Assembly (NCBI GenBank): GCA_944321465.1
Contig: CALULL010000003.1
Location: 62,001-126,000, forward strand
Source: an uncultured Bacteroides sp.
GTDB taxonomy: Bacteria; Bacteroidota; Bacteroidia; Bacteroidales; Bacteroidaceae
Length of the DNA: 64,000 nucleotides
Direction of reading: 5' to 3'
Shown: positions 8,234-17,626 of the stretch, in pieces
Numbering within the stretch: position 1 is the first letter of the stretch
Layout of the letters: each line of letters opens with the position of its first letter
Position numbers and translations under genes: made by a program
Notes under the pieces: model-generated
The model's database searches: none
Seen by the model: only the letters and a program-made list of their open reading frames with translations
What the model was told of the DNA's origin: nothing

Positions 8234-11200
8234 TTACTTGTACTCGGACCACGACTTGATGGCCAGGTCGTCTACCGACATTGTGCAGAAGGCGTTGATG
8301 AACGCGCTGGCTAGCCGGGCGTTGGTGATGAGCGGTATGTTCAGGTCGATGGCGGCACGGCGTATCTTGTAGCCGTTGGTCAGTTCGCCCGCCGTCAGGT
8401 TCTTGGGGATGTTCACCACCAGGTCTATTTCCTTGCGGTGGAGCATGTCCAGGGCCTGTGGCTGGCCGTCCTCGCTGGGCCAGTAGACGAGGGTGTTCTC
8501 CACGCCGTTCTCGGCAAGGAAGCGCGAGGTGCCGCCTGTGGCAAATATACGGTAGCCTTTGCGTTGCAGCTGGCGTGCGGCCTGTAGCATCTCTACTTTC
8601 TGCCTGGGGCCGCCGGTGGACAGGAGGATGTTCCGCTCGGGTATGCGGTGGCCTACGGAGAGCATGGCTTTCAGGATGGCACAGTTGGTGTCGTCGCCCA
8701 GGCAGCCCACCTCGCCCGTAGAGGCCATGTCCACGCCCAGCACGGGGTCGGCCTTCTGCAAGCGGTTGAAGCTGAACTGGCTGGCCTTGATGCCCACGTA
8801 GTCCAGGTCGAAGAGGTTCTTGTCGGGCTTCTCCACGGGTATGCCCAGCATCACCCTGGTGGCCAGTTCGATGAGGTTAATCTTCAGTACCTTGCTTACG
8901 AAGGGGAAGGAGCGCGAGGCACGCAGGTTGCACTCGATGACCTTGATGTCGTTGTCGCGGGCCAGGAACTGAATGTTGAAGGGGCCGGAGATATGTAGTT
9001 CGCGGGCAATCTCGCGGCTGATGCGCTTGATGCGGCGCACGGTCTCCACGTAAAGCTTCTGAGGCGGGAACTGTATGGTGGCATCGCCCGAGTGCACGCC
9101 GGCAAACTCGATGTGTTCCGAGATGGCATAGGCTATGATTTCGCCGTCGCGGGCCACGGCATCCATCTCCACCTCCTTTGCGTGCTCGATGAATTGGCTG
9201 ACCACCACCGGGTGCTTCTGGCTGACGTTGGCGGCCAGCTGGAGGAAGCGTTCCAGCTCTTCCTGATTGGAGCAGACGTTCATGGCCGCGCCGCTCAGCA
9301 CGTAGCTGGGACGGACAAGGACGGGGAAGCCCACCTTCGCGACGAAGGCATTGATGTCGTCCATGCTGGTCAGTGCGCTCCATTCGGGCTGATCTACGCC
9401 GATGCGGTCCAGCATGGCCGAGAACTTGTCGCGGTCCTCGGCGTTGTCGATGCTGCGGGCCGAGGTGCCGAGGATGGGCACGTGCTGCTCGTCGAGGCGC
9501 ATGGCCAGGTTGTTGGGTATCTGGCCTCCGGTGGAGACGATGACTCCGTGGGGTTGCTCCAGGTCGAGTATGTCCATGACGCGCTCGAAGGTCAGCTCGT
9601 CGAAGTAGAGGCGGTCGCACATGTCGTAGTCTGTCGAGACGGTCTCGGGGTTATAGTTTATCATTACCGAGCGGTAGCCTTCCTTGCGGATGGTCTTCAG
9701 GGCCTGCACGCCGCACCAGTCGAACTCCACCGAAGAACCGATGCGGTAGGCGCCCGAGCCAAGGACAACAATGCTGCGGCGGTCGTTCTCGTATGCAATG
9801 TCGTTCTGTGTGCCGCCGTAGGTGAGGTAGAGGTAGTTGGTCTGTGCGGGATACTCGGCGGCCAGTGTGTCAATCTGTTTCACCACGGGCAGGATGCCGC
9901 GCTGCTTGCGGTGGCGGCGCACGTTGACGAGGGCATCCTCCATCTCGCCCTCCATGCCGATGGCACGTGCCACCTGGAAGTCGGAGAAGCCTTGGCGTTT
10001 GGCCTTATATAATAAGGTGTCGGGCAGGTCGGCCAGTTGCTTGTGGTTGGCCCCCCAGGCGTGCAGCTCCTTCGAGGTCTGCATGATGTTCATCAGTTTC
10101 TCCAGGAACCAGCGGTCTATCTTCGTCAGTTCGTGCACCTGGTTGACGGTGTAGCCAGCCCGGAAGGCTTTCGAGATGACAAAGATGCGCTTGTCCGTAG
10201 GCTCGCGCAGGGCCTTGTCGATGTCGGGGATGACCAGCTCCTTGTTCTCCACGAAGCCGTGCATGCCCTGCCCAATCATGCGCAGGCCCTTCTGGATGGC
10301 TTCCTCGAAGGTACGTCCAATGGCCATCACCTCGCCTACGGACTTCATGCTGGAGCCAAGCTCCTTGTCTACGCCGTGGAACTTGCCCAGGTCCCAGCGC
10401 GGTATCTTGCACACCACGTAGTCCAGTGCAGGCTCGAAGAAGGCACTTGTAGTCTTGGTGACGGAGTTCTTCAACTCGAACAGGCCGTATCCCAGTCCCA
10501 GTTTGGCAGCGACGAAGGCCAGCGGGTAGCCCGTTGCCTTGGAGGCCAGGGCCGACGAACGGCTGAGTCGGGCGTTGACTTCGATGACGCGGTAGTCTTC
10601 TGACTGCGGGTCGTAGGCATACTGCACGTTGCACTCGCCCACAATGCCAATGTGGCGTATGATGCGTATGGCCAGCTCGCGCAGCTTGTGGTAGTCGGTG
10701 TTGGAGAGCGTCTGGCTCGGGGCGATGACTATCGACTCGCCCGTGTGGATGCCCAGGGGGTCGAAGTTCTCCATGTTGCAGACGGTGATGCAGTTGTCGT
10801 AGCGGTCGCGCACCACTTCGTATTCCACTTCCTTCCAGCCTCTCAGGCTCTTCTCTACCAATACTTGCGGGGAGAATGAGAATGCTTTCTCCACTAGCGC
10901 GTCAAGCTGCTCCTCGTTGTCGCAGAATCCGCTGCCCAGTCCGCCCAGCGCGTAGGCGGCGCGGACGATGACGGGGTAGCCCACCTGGCGTGCGGCACGG
11001 CGTGCGTCTTCGGCACATTCCACAGCCTCGCTCTTAATGGTCTTTACGCCTATTTCGTTCAGCCTTTCTACGAACAGTTCGCGGTCCTCGGTGTCGATGA
11101 TGGCCTGTACGGGCGTGCCAAGCACGCGGACATTGTACTTCTCCAGTACGCCGCTCTTGTAGAGCGATACGCCGCAGTTCAGAGCCGTCTGTCCTCCAAA

Positions 11201-11464
11201 GGCCAGCATGATGCCGTCCGGTCGTTCTTTCGCGATGACTTTCTCCACGAAGTAGGGGGTGACGGGCAGGAAATAGATTTGGTCGGCCACGCCTTCCGAG
11301 GTCTGCACGGTGGCGATGTTGGGGTTGATGAGCACGGTCTCGATGCCCTCTTCCCTCAGGGCCTTGAGCGCCTGCGAGCCGGAGTAGTCGAACTCGCCCG
11401 CCTCGCCTATCTTCAACGCGCCGCTGCCCAGGAGCAGCACTTTCTTTATGTCAGTTGGTTTCAT
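8234..11464 (-). CDS. carB: Carbamoyl-phosphate synthase large subunit
   Basis: The 1076-residue length is standard. Two ATP-grasp halves are visible. The first begins VLLLGSGALKIGEAGEFDYS; the second begins near residue 565 with VVLGSGAYRIGSSVEFDWC. The duplicated GGQTALN / GGQIPNN and EVNARLSRSSALASKATGYP / ECNLRASRSFPFVSKV motifs are present. The last 130 residues form the MGS-like allosteric domain (LLSTGGPRQKVEML onward). It makes carbamoyl phosphate from bicarbonate, ATP and ammonia delivered by CarA, for arginine and pyrimidine synthesis. It is separated from carA by 211 bases that contain a 22-base array. Confidence 0.97.
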   Translation of the reverse strand: MKPTDIKKVLLLGSGALKIGEAGEFDYSGSQALKALREEGIETVLINPNIATVQTSEGVADQIYFLPVTPYFVEKVIAKERPDGIMLAFGGQTALNCGVSLYKSGVLEKYNVRVLGTPVQAIIDTEDRELFVERLNEIGVKTIKSEAVECAEDARRAARQVGYPVIVRAAYALGGLGSGFCDNEEQLDALVEKAFSFSPQVLVEKSLRGWKEVEYEVVRDRYDNCITVCNMENFDPLGIHTGESIVIAPSQTLSNTDYHKLRELAIRIIRHIGIVGECNVQYAYDPQSEDYRVIEVNARLSRSSALASKATGYPLAFVAAKLGLGYGLFELKNSVTKTTSAFFEPALDYVVCKIPRWDLGKFHGVDKELGSSMKSVGEVMAIGRTFEEAIQKGLRMIGQGMHGFVENKELVIPDIDKALREPTDKRIFVISKAFRAGYTVNQVHELTKIDRWFLEKLMNIMQTSKELHAWGANHKQLADLPDTLLYKAKRQGFSDFQVARAIGMEGEMEDALVNVRRHRKQRGILPVVKQIDTLAAEYPAQTNYLYLTYGGTQNDIAYENDRRSIVVLGSGAYRIGSSVEFDWCGVQALKTIRKEGYRSVMINYNPETVSTDYDMCDRLYFDELTFERVMDILDLEQPHGVIVSTGGQIPNNLAMRLDEQHVPILGTSARSIDNAEDRDKFSAMLDRIGVDQPEWSALTSMDDINAFVAKVGFPVLVRPSYVLSGAAMNVCSNQEELERFLQLAANVSQKHPVVVSQFIEHAKEVEMDAVARDGEIIAYAISEHIEFAGVHSGDATIQFPPQKLYVETVRRIKRISREIARELHISGPFNIQFLARDNDIKVIECNLRASRSFPFVSKVLKINLIELATRVMLGIPVEKPDKNLFDLDYVGIKASQFSFNRLQKADPVLGVDMASTGEVGCLGDDTNCAILKAMLSVGHRIPERNILLSTGGPRQKVEMLQAARQLQRKGYRIFATGGTSRFLAENGVENTLVYWPSEDGQPQALDMLHRKEIDLVVNIPKNLTAGELTNGYKIRRAAIDLNIPLITNARLASAFINAFCTMSVDDLAIKSWSEYK

Positions 11465-11511
11465 ATTCGTTTCTGTTTGGGATAGGTAATGGTGTAATTT
11501 GTTTACAAATC

Positions 11512-11621
11512 AGACTTGTCTCTTCCTTGCCCCGGACTTGAGGCAGTCTCAGGTACGACCTTAGGCACCCTTACCTCGGACTTGAGGTAGCCTCACGTCC
11601 GGGGTGAGGTAGGCTCCGGTT
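11512..11621. repeat. 22-base tandem repeat array between carA and carB
   Basis: Five units start at 11512, 11534, 11556, 11578 and 11600. Cores include ggacttgaggcagtctcagg, cgaccttaggcacccttacc, ggacttgaggtagcctcac and cggggtgaggtaggctcc. Each has a dyad of the form TGAGGtaGCCTCA. It lies inside what is otherwise a continuous operon, so it would be transcribed as part of the carA-carB message. Confidence 0.8.
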
Positions 11622-11675
11622 GGTGGCGCTTATTGTCAAGGAGTTAGGAAAGGCAGTCTGTATGATAATAAATAT

Positions 11676-12752
11676 TTACTTCAACAACTTCACGAACTCA
11701 TCGAACAGGAACTCCGTGTCCGTCGGTCCTGAGGCTGCTTCGGGGTGGAACTGGGCGGAGAACCAAGGATTCCGTTTGTGGCGGATGCCCTCGTTGGAGC
11801 CGTCGTTCATGTTGACGAACAGCGGTTCCCAGTCAGTGCCCAGCGTGTTGTTGTCCACTGCATAGCCGTGGTTCTGGCTGGTGATGAAACACTTTTCGGT
11901 TCCCATCATGCGCACGGGTTGATTATGACTGCGGTGTCCGTACTTCAGCTTGTATATCTTGGCACCTCCGGCCTTGGAGAGCAACTGGTTGCCCATGCAG
12001 ATGCCAAAGATGGGGAGCCGCTCGTTCTGCATGGCACGGCGGATGTTCTGCACGGCAGCATCGCAGGTGTCAGGGTCGCCCGGACCGTTGGAGATGAACA
12101 GGCCGTCGAAGTCCAGCTGGTTAAAGTCGTAGTTCCACGGCACACGGATGATTTCTACGCCGCGCTTAATCAGGCAACGCAGGATGTTTGCCTTCACGCC
12201 GCAGTCCACGAGGACTACCCGCTTGCCTGCTCCCTCGTTGTAGCGGATGATGTCCTTGCAGGACACGCGGTCTACATAGTTCACTCCGGCGTACTGTGCT
12301 GTGGGAATGTTGTCCGGCTCATCGTCGAAGATAATCTTGCCCATCATTACGCCATGTTCACGCAAAGTTTTAGTCAGTGCCCGGGTATCGATGCCGGTGA
12401 TACCGGGTATCTGTTCACGTCGGAGCCAGTCGGCCAGGCTTTCCACGGCGTTCCAGTGACTGTAGTTCTCCGAGTAGTCGCTCACGATGATGGCCTCGGC
12501 ATGTATCTTTTCGCTTTCCATGAAGTGCGGGATGCCGTCGGGGGTGAAGGTAAAGGGCGGTACGCCGTAATTGCCCACCAGCGGATAGGTGAGCGTCATC
12601 AGTTGCCCGGCATAACTGGGGTCGGTCAGACTTTCGGGGTATCCCGTCATAGCAGTATTGAATACCACTTCGCCCGCCACGGGCTTCTCATAGCCGAACG
12701 ACTGCCCGCCGAAGCGGGTGCCGTCGTCGAGTATAAGGGTTACGTTTCTCAT
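11676..12752 (-). CDS. carA: Carbamoyl-phosphate synthase small subunit
   Basis: The protein has 358 residues. The N-terminal CPSase domain starts VTLILDDGTRFGGQSFG. The C-terminal class I glutamine amidotransferase domain has the nucleophile in PIFGICMGNQLL and the His-Glu pair in QFHPEAASGP. CarA hydrolyses glutamine and passes ammonia to CarB. The start overlaps the stop of the upstream small gene by an ATGA, implying coupling. Unusually, carA and carB are separated by an intercistronic tandem repeat rather than touching. Confidence 0.97.
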   Translation of the reverse strand: MRNVTLILDDGTRFGGQSFGYEKPVAGEVVFNTAMTGYPESLTDPSYAGQLMTLTYPLVGNYGVPPFTFTPDGIPHFMESEKIHAEAIIVSDYSENYSHWNAVESLADWLRREQIPGITGIDTRALTKTLREHGVMMGKIIFDDEPDNIPTAQYAGVNYVDRVSCKDIIRYNEGAGKRVVLVDCGVKANILRCLIKRGVEIIRVPWNYDFNQLDFDGLFISNGPGDPDTCDAAVQNIRRAMQNERLPIFGICMGNQLLSKAGGAKIYKLKYGHRSHNQPVRMMGTEKCFITSQNHGYAVDNNTLGTDWEPLFVNMNDGSNEGIRHKRNPWFSAQFHPEAASGPTDTEFLFDEFVKLLK

Positions 12753-12946
12753 TCTTTATTGGGTTCGTTATTGTTGTTCTTATTGTTCATTCTTTTCAGA
12801 GCAGGTCCTATCAGCCCGGCACACACGCCGATGGGCAACCACAGGCTGATATTCTCGAAGATGATGCCAAACATCACACCGAGGGCTATGCCCATGACGA
12901 ACCATTCGTTGTTGGTAGATTGCTTCTTGGGGGCTTCGTTCCTCAT
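12749..12946 (-). CDS. Small membrane protein, unknown function
   Basis: The protein has 65 residues: a charged N terminus, two hydrophobic segments (about residues 15-31 and 33-47), and an asparagine-rich hydrophilic tail. I do not recognise a family. It lies between the PurF-like gene (8-base gap) and carA (ATGA overlap), so it is translated from the operon message. The bases around its start and around the carA start are alike (both read aataaagaATGAG), suggesting duplication of the initiation region. It is probably real because of the tight spacing and hydrophobic pattern. Confidence 0.6.
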   Translation of the reverse strand: MRNEAPKKQSTNNEWFVMGIALGVMFGIIFENISLWLPIGVCAGLIGPALKRMNNKNNNNEPNKE

Positions 12947-12953
12947 TCTTTAT

Positions 12954-14840
12954 TCAAAATTGATAGACCTGCTCGATGTACTCGATGAATGCCTTGTTGA
13001 GCATCTTCACTCCGCCCGGCGTGGGATAGTTCCCGCTGAAGTACCAGTCGCCCGGATGGTTGGGACAGGCTTCGTGCAGGCCCTCTAGCGGTTGATAAAC
13101 GATTTCTACCTTGGCCCGGGTGCCTGCCGGGGTGAGTAGTTCGGCCATCTTGGCTGATATTTCTTCTTCTGTGAAGGGGGCATATATGTCCTTCACGTAG
13201 TTCACCATCTGTTCCTTGGGTAGTTCAGCCTGCTCTTTGGCCTTGCGGTAGGCGGCGGCGATGATGTTGCGCATCTCTCTGTCTCGCAAAAGTTCGATGG
13301 CTGCCTTGAAGGCGATGAACTCGCTCATGCGGGACATATCGATGCCGTAGTAATCGGGGTAGCGCACCTGAGGAGAGGAGGACACAATGACGATTTTCTT
13401 CGGCCCCAGGCGGTCGAGGATGCTGATGATGCTCTGCCGTAGGGTGGTGCCGCGCACGATGCTGTCGTCTATGATGACGAGGTTATCCACGCCCGGTACA
13501 AGACTTCCGTAAGTGATGTCGTAGACGTGGGCGGCGAGATCGTTGCGTGTATTTCCTTCGGCAATGAAGGTGCGCAGTTTGATGTCCTTGATGGCAACCT
13601 TTTCGCTGCGTATCCTTCGGGCCAGTATGTGTTCCAGCTCATCGTGCGTGGGCTGGTGGCCGAGGGCGGCTATCTGCTGCACCTTCTGTTCGTTCAGATA
13701 TTCATCGAGCCCTTGTAGCATGCCGTAGAAGGCCACTTCTGCAGTGTTTGGTATGAAGGAGAATACGGTGTGATCCACGTCGTTGTTTATGGCGCGGAGG
13801 ATATTGGGCACGAGTTTTTCGCCCAGCAGTTTTCTTTCTTTGTATATGTCGGCATCGCTCCCCCGGCTGAAGTAGATGCGTTCGAAGGAGCAGGGACGAT
13901 AGTCGCGTTGCTTGTTAATCTGTATGGTACGCATCTTGCCTCCCTTGGTGAAGATGACGGCCTGTCCAGGTTGCATCTCCCGGATGGCATTTATGGGTAC
14001 GTTGAATACGGTCTGTATGACCGGGCGTTCGCTGGCCAATACCGCTACTTCGTCGTCCTGATACCAGAAGGCGGTGCGTATACCCCAAGGGTCGCGTATG
14101 GCAAACGATTCGCCGCTGCCCGTCAGTCCGCAGATGACGTACCCTCCGTCCCACTCTTTGCTAGAGGTACGCAGTACGTTGGCCAGTTCGATGTGTTCTT
14201 CTATGTAATGGGTGATGTCCATTCCCGTCAGGTGTTCATCGTTCTTGGCCAGTTCGTAGAGGCGTTCCACTTCGCGGTCGAGGCGGTGCCCCACTTGTTC
14301 CAGCATGATGTAGGTGTCTGCATATTTGCGCGGGTGCTGCCCTATGGCCGTTATGCGGGCAAATATCTCGTCCACATTTGTCAGGTTGAAGTTGCCGCAA
14401 AGAGCCAGGTTCTTTGCCCTCCAGTTGTTTCTTCTGAGAAATGGGTGTACGTAGGACAGGCCAGATTTACCCGTCGTGCTATAGCGCAGATGCCCCATAT
14501 AGACTTCTCCCGCAAAGGGTAAACATTTCTTTGCATAGTCGGCATCGTGTAGTTGCTCTGGGGTAAGATTCTTGAAGTGGCCATGTACAATGTCGAATAT
14601 CTCCGTAATGGCTCCCGAACCTAATGCCCGTTCGCGGAACATGTATTCTTCGCCGGGATTGGCTTCCAGCTTGACGCATGCCAGTCCTGCTCCTTCCTGT
14701 CCTCGGTTGTGTTGTTTCTCCATGAGGAGATACAGTTTGTTAAGGCCGTACATCCATGTGCCATATTTTTGCTCGTAGTATTCCAGCGGCTTCAGGAGGC
14801 GTATCATGGCGACACCGCATTCGTGTTTCAGTTGTTCCAT
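12954..14840 (-). CDS. Amidophosphoribosyltransferase-like class II glutamine amidotransferase (long form)
   Basis: At 628 residues it is about 150 longer than classical PurF. The N-terminal Ntn-hydrolase domain has its nucleophile at Cys8 (MEQLKHECGVAMI), implying removal of a seven-residue propeptide as in Bacillus-type PurF. The NRGQEGAG motif and the oxyanion-hole Asn-Gly-type residues in LCGNFNLTN follow. The phosphoribosyltransferase domain carries the PRPP loop VIIDDSIVRGTTLRQS (about residues 455-470). Near the C terminus HPGDWYFSGNYPTPGG stands where iron-sulphur PurF enzymes have CxxCFTGxYP, so the cluster cysteines appear lost. It may be the first enzyme of purine synthesis or a divergent paralogue. 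Its neighbours glmS and carA also use glutamine. Confidence 0.8.
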   Translation of the reverse strand: MEQLKHECGVAMIRLLKPLEYYEQKYGTWMYGLNKLYLLMEKQHNRGQEGAGLACVKLEANPGEEYMFRERALGSGAITEIFDIVHGHFKNLTPEQLHDADYAKKCLPFAGEVYMGHLRYSTTGKSGLSYVHPFLRRNNWRAKNLALCGNFNLTNVDEIFARITAIGQHPRKYADTYIMLEQVGHRLDREVERLYELAKNDEHLTGMDITHYIEEHIELANVLRTSSKEWDGGYVICGLTGSGESFAIRDPWGIRTAFWYQDDEVAVLASERPVIQTVFNVPINAIREMQPGQAVIFTKGGKMRTIQINKQRDYRPCSFERIYFSRGSDADIYKERKLLGEKLVPNILRAINNDVDHTVFSFIPNTAEVAFYGMLQGLDEYLNEQKVQQIAALGHQPTHDELEHILARRIRSEKVAIKDIKLRTFIAEGNTRNDLAAHVYDITYGSLVPGVDNLVIIDDSIVRGTTLRQSIISILDRLGPKKIVIVSSSPQVRYPDYYGIDMSRMSEFIAFKAAIELLRDREMRNIIAAAYRKAKEQAELPKEQMVNYVKDIYAPFTEEEISAKMAELLTPAGTRAKVEIVYQPLEGLHEACPNHPGDWYFSGNYPTPGGVKMLNKAFIEYIEQVYQF

Positions 14841-14942
14841 GTCTGTATGAGTATTTGTTTGTGATTTCGGTTGATTGTGGAGTAGGGGAGGAGAGCGGTC
14901 GTGGAGTTTTGTGTGGCCGCTTTCTTCAACTTTCCTTGTTCG

Positions 14943-16787
14943 CTACTCTACAGTCACGCTTTTGGCCAAATTTCTTGGCTGATCAACATCCATTCCTTTG
15001 CATACGGCTATGTGGTAGGCCAGCAGTTGCAGAGGAACGGTCGTGATGAGCGGGTCGAGGCATTCCAAGGTTGCAGGCAGTTCGATGCACGTATCGGCTA
15101 TCTTGCTTATCACCGTGTCTCCCTTGGTGACAAGGGCTATCACGCGGCCTTTGCGGGCTTTGATTTCCTGTATGTTGCTCAATACTTTCTCGTACAATCC
15201 GTTTTGGGTTGCAATGACTATTACTGGCATTTCGGCATCTACCAAGGCTATTGGCCCATGTTTCATTTCTGCTGCCGGGTAGCCTTCGGCGTGTATGTAG
15301 GAGATCTCTTTTAATTTGAGCGCACCTTCCAAAGCTACCGGATAGTTGTAGCCTCGTCCCAGGTAAATGAAGTTGTGGGCGTAGGTGAAGATTTGGGACA
15401 ATTGGGCAATGCTGTCATTCAGCATTAATACTTCTTTCATCTTTTGGGGAATTGTGCTCAGTTCCTTGACAACAGCCAGATATTCGTCTTCTGCCAGTGT
15501 TTGCTTTTCCCTGGCCAAGGTAAGAGCAAGCATCACCAACACGGTTACTTGCCCCGTAAAAGCTTTAGTGGATGCAACGCCAATTTCCGGGCCGACGTGA
15601 ATGTACGAACCAGTATGGGTGGCACGGGGGATGCTCGACCCAATGGCATTGCAGATGCCGTAAATGAAGGCTCCACGGCTTTTGGCCAGCTCAACAGCAG
15701 CTAACGTGTCGGCCGTCTCACCGCTTTGCGAAATGGCTATTACGACATCGTTTGCTCCTATCACAGGGTCCCGATAGCGAAACTCACTGGCATATTCCAC
15801 TTCTACGGGGATACGGCAGAAACTTTCTATCAAGTGCTTGCCTATGAGTGCCGCGTGCCATGAAGTGCCACAAGCTACAATCACAAAACGGTTGGCCGAC
15901 AATAGCTGCTCCTTATAGTCGATAACGGCAGATAGGGTAACATTTGTCCCTTCTACGTTTATACGTCCACGCATGCAGTCGAGGAGGCATTCGGGCTGCT
16001 CGAATATTTCTTTCAGCATGAAGTGCGGATATCCGCCTCTTTCCAACTGTCCAAGATTCATCGTAACCGTCTTTACTTCGTGGGGACATTCTGTGTTGTG
16101 CAAGTTTACAATTTTAAGCGGCTCTCCTCGGTGCATGACGGCAATTTCTTCATCGTCCAAATAGACTACCTTGTCGGTATATTCTATGATAGGGGTAGCA
16201 TCTGATGCTAAAAAGTATTCATTGGAACCAATGCCTACAACCAGAGGGCTGCTTTTGCGTGCTGCGATGATTTCGTCCGGATTTTCCCGATCAAGCAAAG
16301 CAATGGCATAAGCACCTATGACTTCCTGCAATGCTAACTGTACGGCAGTCAGCAAATCGAGGTGTCCGGTTGTTTGGATGTATTCTATCAGCTGCACCAG
16401 TACCTCTGTATCGGTATTGCTTTTGAATAAGAATCCTTTTTCCTGCAACTTCTCCTTTATCGTGGTATAGTTCTCTATAATGCCATTGTGAATGAGTGCC
16501 AGTCTACCGGAAGAAGAATAATGGGGATGGGCGTTGGCGACACAGGGTTCGCCATGTGTCGCCCAGCGTGTATGGGCTATGCCTATGCTACCCGATTGAT
16601 CTTTGTCTGCAACGTATGCTTCCAAGTCGGCGACCTTTCCTTTTGTCTTGTAAATATTCAAGTTGCAGCTTTCGCTTATCAATGCAACCCCTGCGCTGTC
16701 GTATCCTCTATATTCCAAACGCTTCAGACCTTTGACGAGTATCGGATAAGCTTTTCTATTTCCGATGTAACCTACAATTCCGCACAT
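14943..16787 (-). CDS. glmS: Glutamine-fructose-6-phosphate aminotransferase
   Basis: The protein has 614 residues. The class II amidotransferase domain starts MCGIVGYIGNRKAY with Cys2 as nucleophile, and HTRWATHG and HNGIIENY are present. Two SIS domains bind the sugar phosphate (CGTSWHAALIGK, SQSGETADTLAA, LGRGYNYPVALEGALKLKE). The C terminus LAKSVTVE is the family's typical end. It makes glucosamine-6-phosphate, the entry to peptidoglycan and LPS amino sugars. It is the first gene of the glmS to carB run. The 102-base gap to the PurF-like gene shows no terminator. Confidence 0.97.
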   Translation of the reverse strand: MCGIVGYIGNRKAYPILVKGLKRLEYRGYDSAGVALISESCNLNIYKTKGKVADLEAYVADKDQSGSIGIAHTRWATHGEPCVANAHPHYSSSGRLALIHNGIIENYTTIKEKLQEKGFLFKSNTDTEVLVQLIEYIQTTGHLDLLTAVQLALQEVIGAYAIALLDRENPDEIIAARKSSPLVVGIGSNEYFLASDATPIIEYTDKVVYLDDEEIAVMHRGEPLKIVNLHNTECPHEVKTVTMNLGQLERGGYPHFMLKEIFEQPECLLDCMRGRINVEGTNVTLSAVIDYKEQLLSANRFVIVACGTSWHAALIGKHLIESFCRIPVEVEYASEFRYRDPVIGANDVVIAISQSGETADTLAAVELAKSRGAFIYGICNAIGSSIPRATHTGSYIHVGPEIGVASTKAFTGQVTVLVMLALTLAREKQTLAEDEYLAVVKELSTIPQKMKEVLMLNDSIAQLSQIFTYAHNFIYLGRGYNYPVALEGALKLKEISYIHAEGYPAAEMKHGPIALVDAEMPVIVIATQNGLYEKVLSNIQEIKARKGRVIALVTKGDTVISKIADTCIELPATLECLDPLITTVPLQLLAYHIAVCKGMDVDQPRNLAKSVTVE

Positions 16788-16816
16788 ATGATTTGTTAAT
16801 TAGGCTTTTTCTGTCG

Positions 16817-16824
16817 CAAAGGTA
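16817..16824 (-). promoter_or_regulatory. Bacteroidetes -7 box ahead of glmS
   Basis: It reads TACCTTTG on the minus strand, 30 bases before the glmS ATG. It would drive the whole glmS-carB run. Confidence 0.6.
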
Positions 16825-16911
16825 ATACAAAAAAATGAGTGTCATGTCCAACAACGAAAGCAAAGTTGTTACATGTCTGAAAAGAAAAAGTGAAAAAGAT
16901 GTGTAGCCACT

Positions 16912-17559
16912 CTATTTGTCAACCTCGAGCAATCCTTCCAGTGATTGCATGACTTTCAGATGCGGGTATTGGGAAAGTTCAGCAGCTGTGGTTACTCCGT
17001 GGGTGACTCCGGCAAAGTCTACTCGCGCAGCCTGCGCGGTCTGGGCATCGACAACGCTGTCCCCTATATAGAGAACCTGTCTTCGGTCGAGTTTTAGCTT
17101 CTGTAATGCCAGCAATATTCCTTCAGGAGAAGGTTTGGGTGCTTTGACATCCTCCCCTCCAATGATGATGTCAAAGAAGTTGTCAGGGAAATGGCTTTTC
17201 AATAGTTCTTTGATGCGATAACGGTATTTTGTTGATATAATGCCAATCATAGCTTCTGCGTCTTTCAATACAGTTAGTACAGACTTCGTTTCTAGATACA
17301 ATACGGTATTGGCGGTCATGTGTATGTCAGCCTCTTTGACGTATTCTTTCTTATATTCAGCAATAATGTGTGGATCGTTGATGTCTGTGAGCTGGGCAAA
17401 CGATTCTTCCAACGTCTTTCCGATGGTTCGTTTGATGCTTTCGTCTGATACATTGGAATATCCGTGTTTGTGTAAAACGTTCTGAAAACAAGTGACAATG
17501 CCGCGAGAGGAATCGGCAAGAGTATAGTCAAAGTCGAAAAGGTATGCTTTGTAGTTCAT
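16912..17559 (-). CDS. HAD-family phosphatase (phosphoglycolate phosphatase-like)
   Basis: The protein has 215 residues from the ATG at 17559. A TTG nine codons upstream is open, but AAGAAGAG just before the ATG favours the latter. HAD motif I is YLFDFDYTLADS (nucleophile and acid Asp about residues 8 and 10). Motif II is IGIISTKYR, and the motif III lysine is in KAPKPSPEGI. Motif IV is VLYIGDSVVDAQTA. The helical cap lies between motifs I and II. The substrate cannot be told; Gph and PpaX are the closest types. It probably shares the aspS transcript, 67 bases after the GtrA-like gene. Confidence 0.85.
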   Translation of the reverse strand: MNYKAYLFDFDYTLADSSRGIVTCFQNVLHKHGYSNVSDESIKRTIGKTLEESFAQLTDINDPHIIAEYKKEYVKEADIHMTANTVLYLETKSVLTVLKDAEAMIGIISTKYRYRIKELLKSHFPDNFFDIIIGGEDVKAPKPSPEGILLALQKLKLDRRQVLYIGDSVVDAQTAQAARVDFAGVTHGVTTAAELSQYPHLKVMQSLEGLLEVDK

Positions 17560-17626
17560 GCTCTTCTTGGCTGTTTTTGCGGGCAAAAGATTATAATTGG
17601 AGAATTAGAGAAAATGTAGCACACCA

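Noticed and set aside
16788-16911. glmS ribozyme upstream of glmS
   Set aside because: The leader is only about 20-30 bases after the -7 box, far too short, and no ribozyme core was seen.
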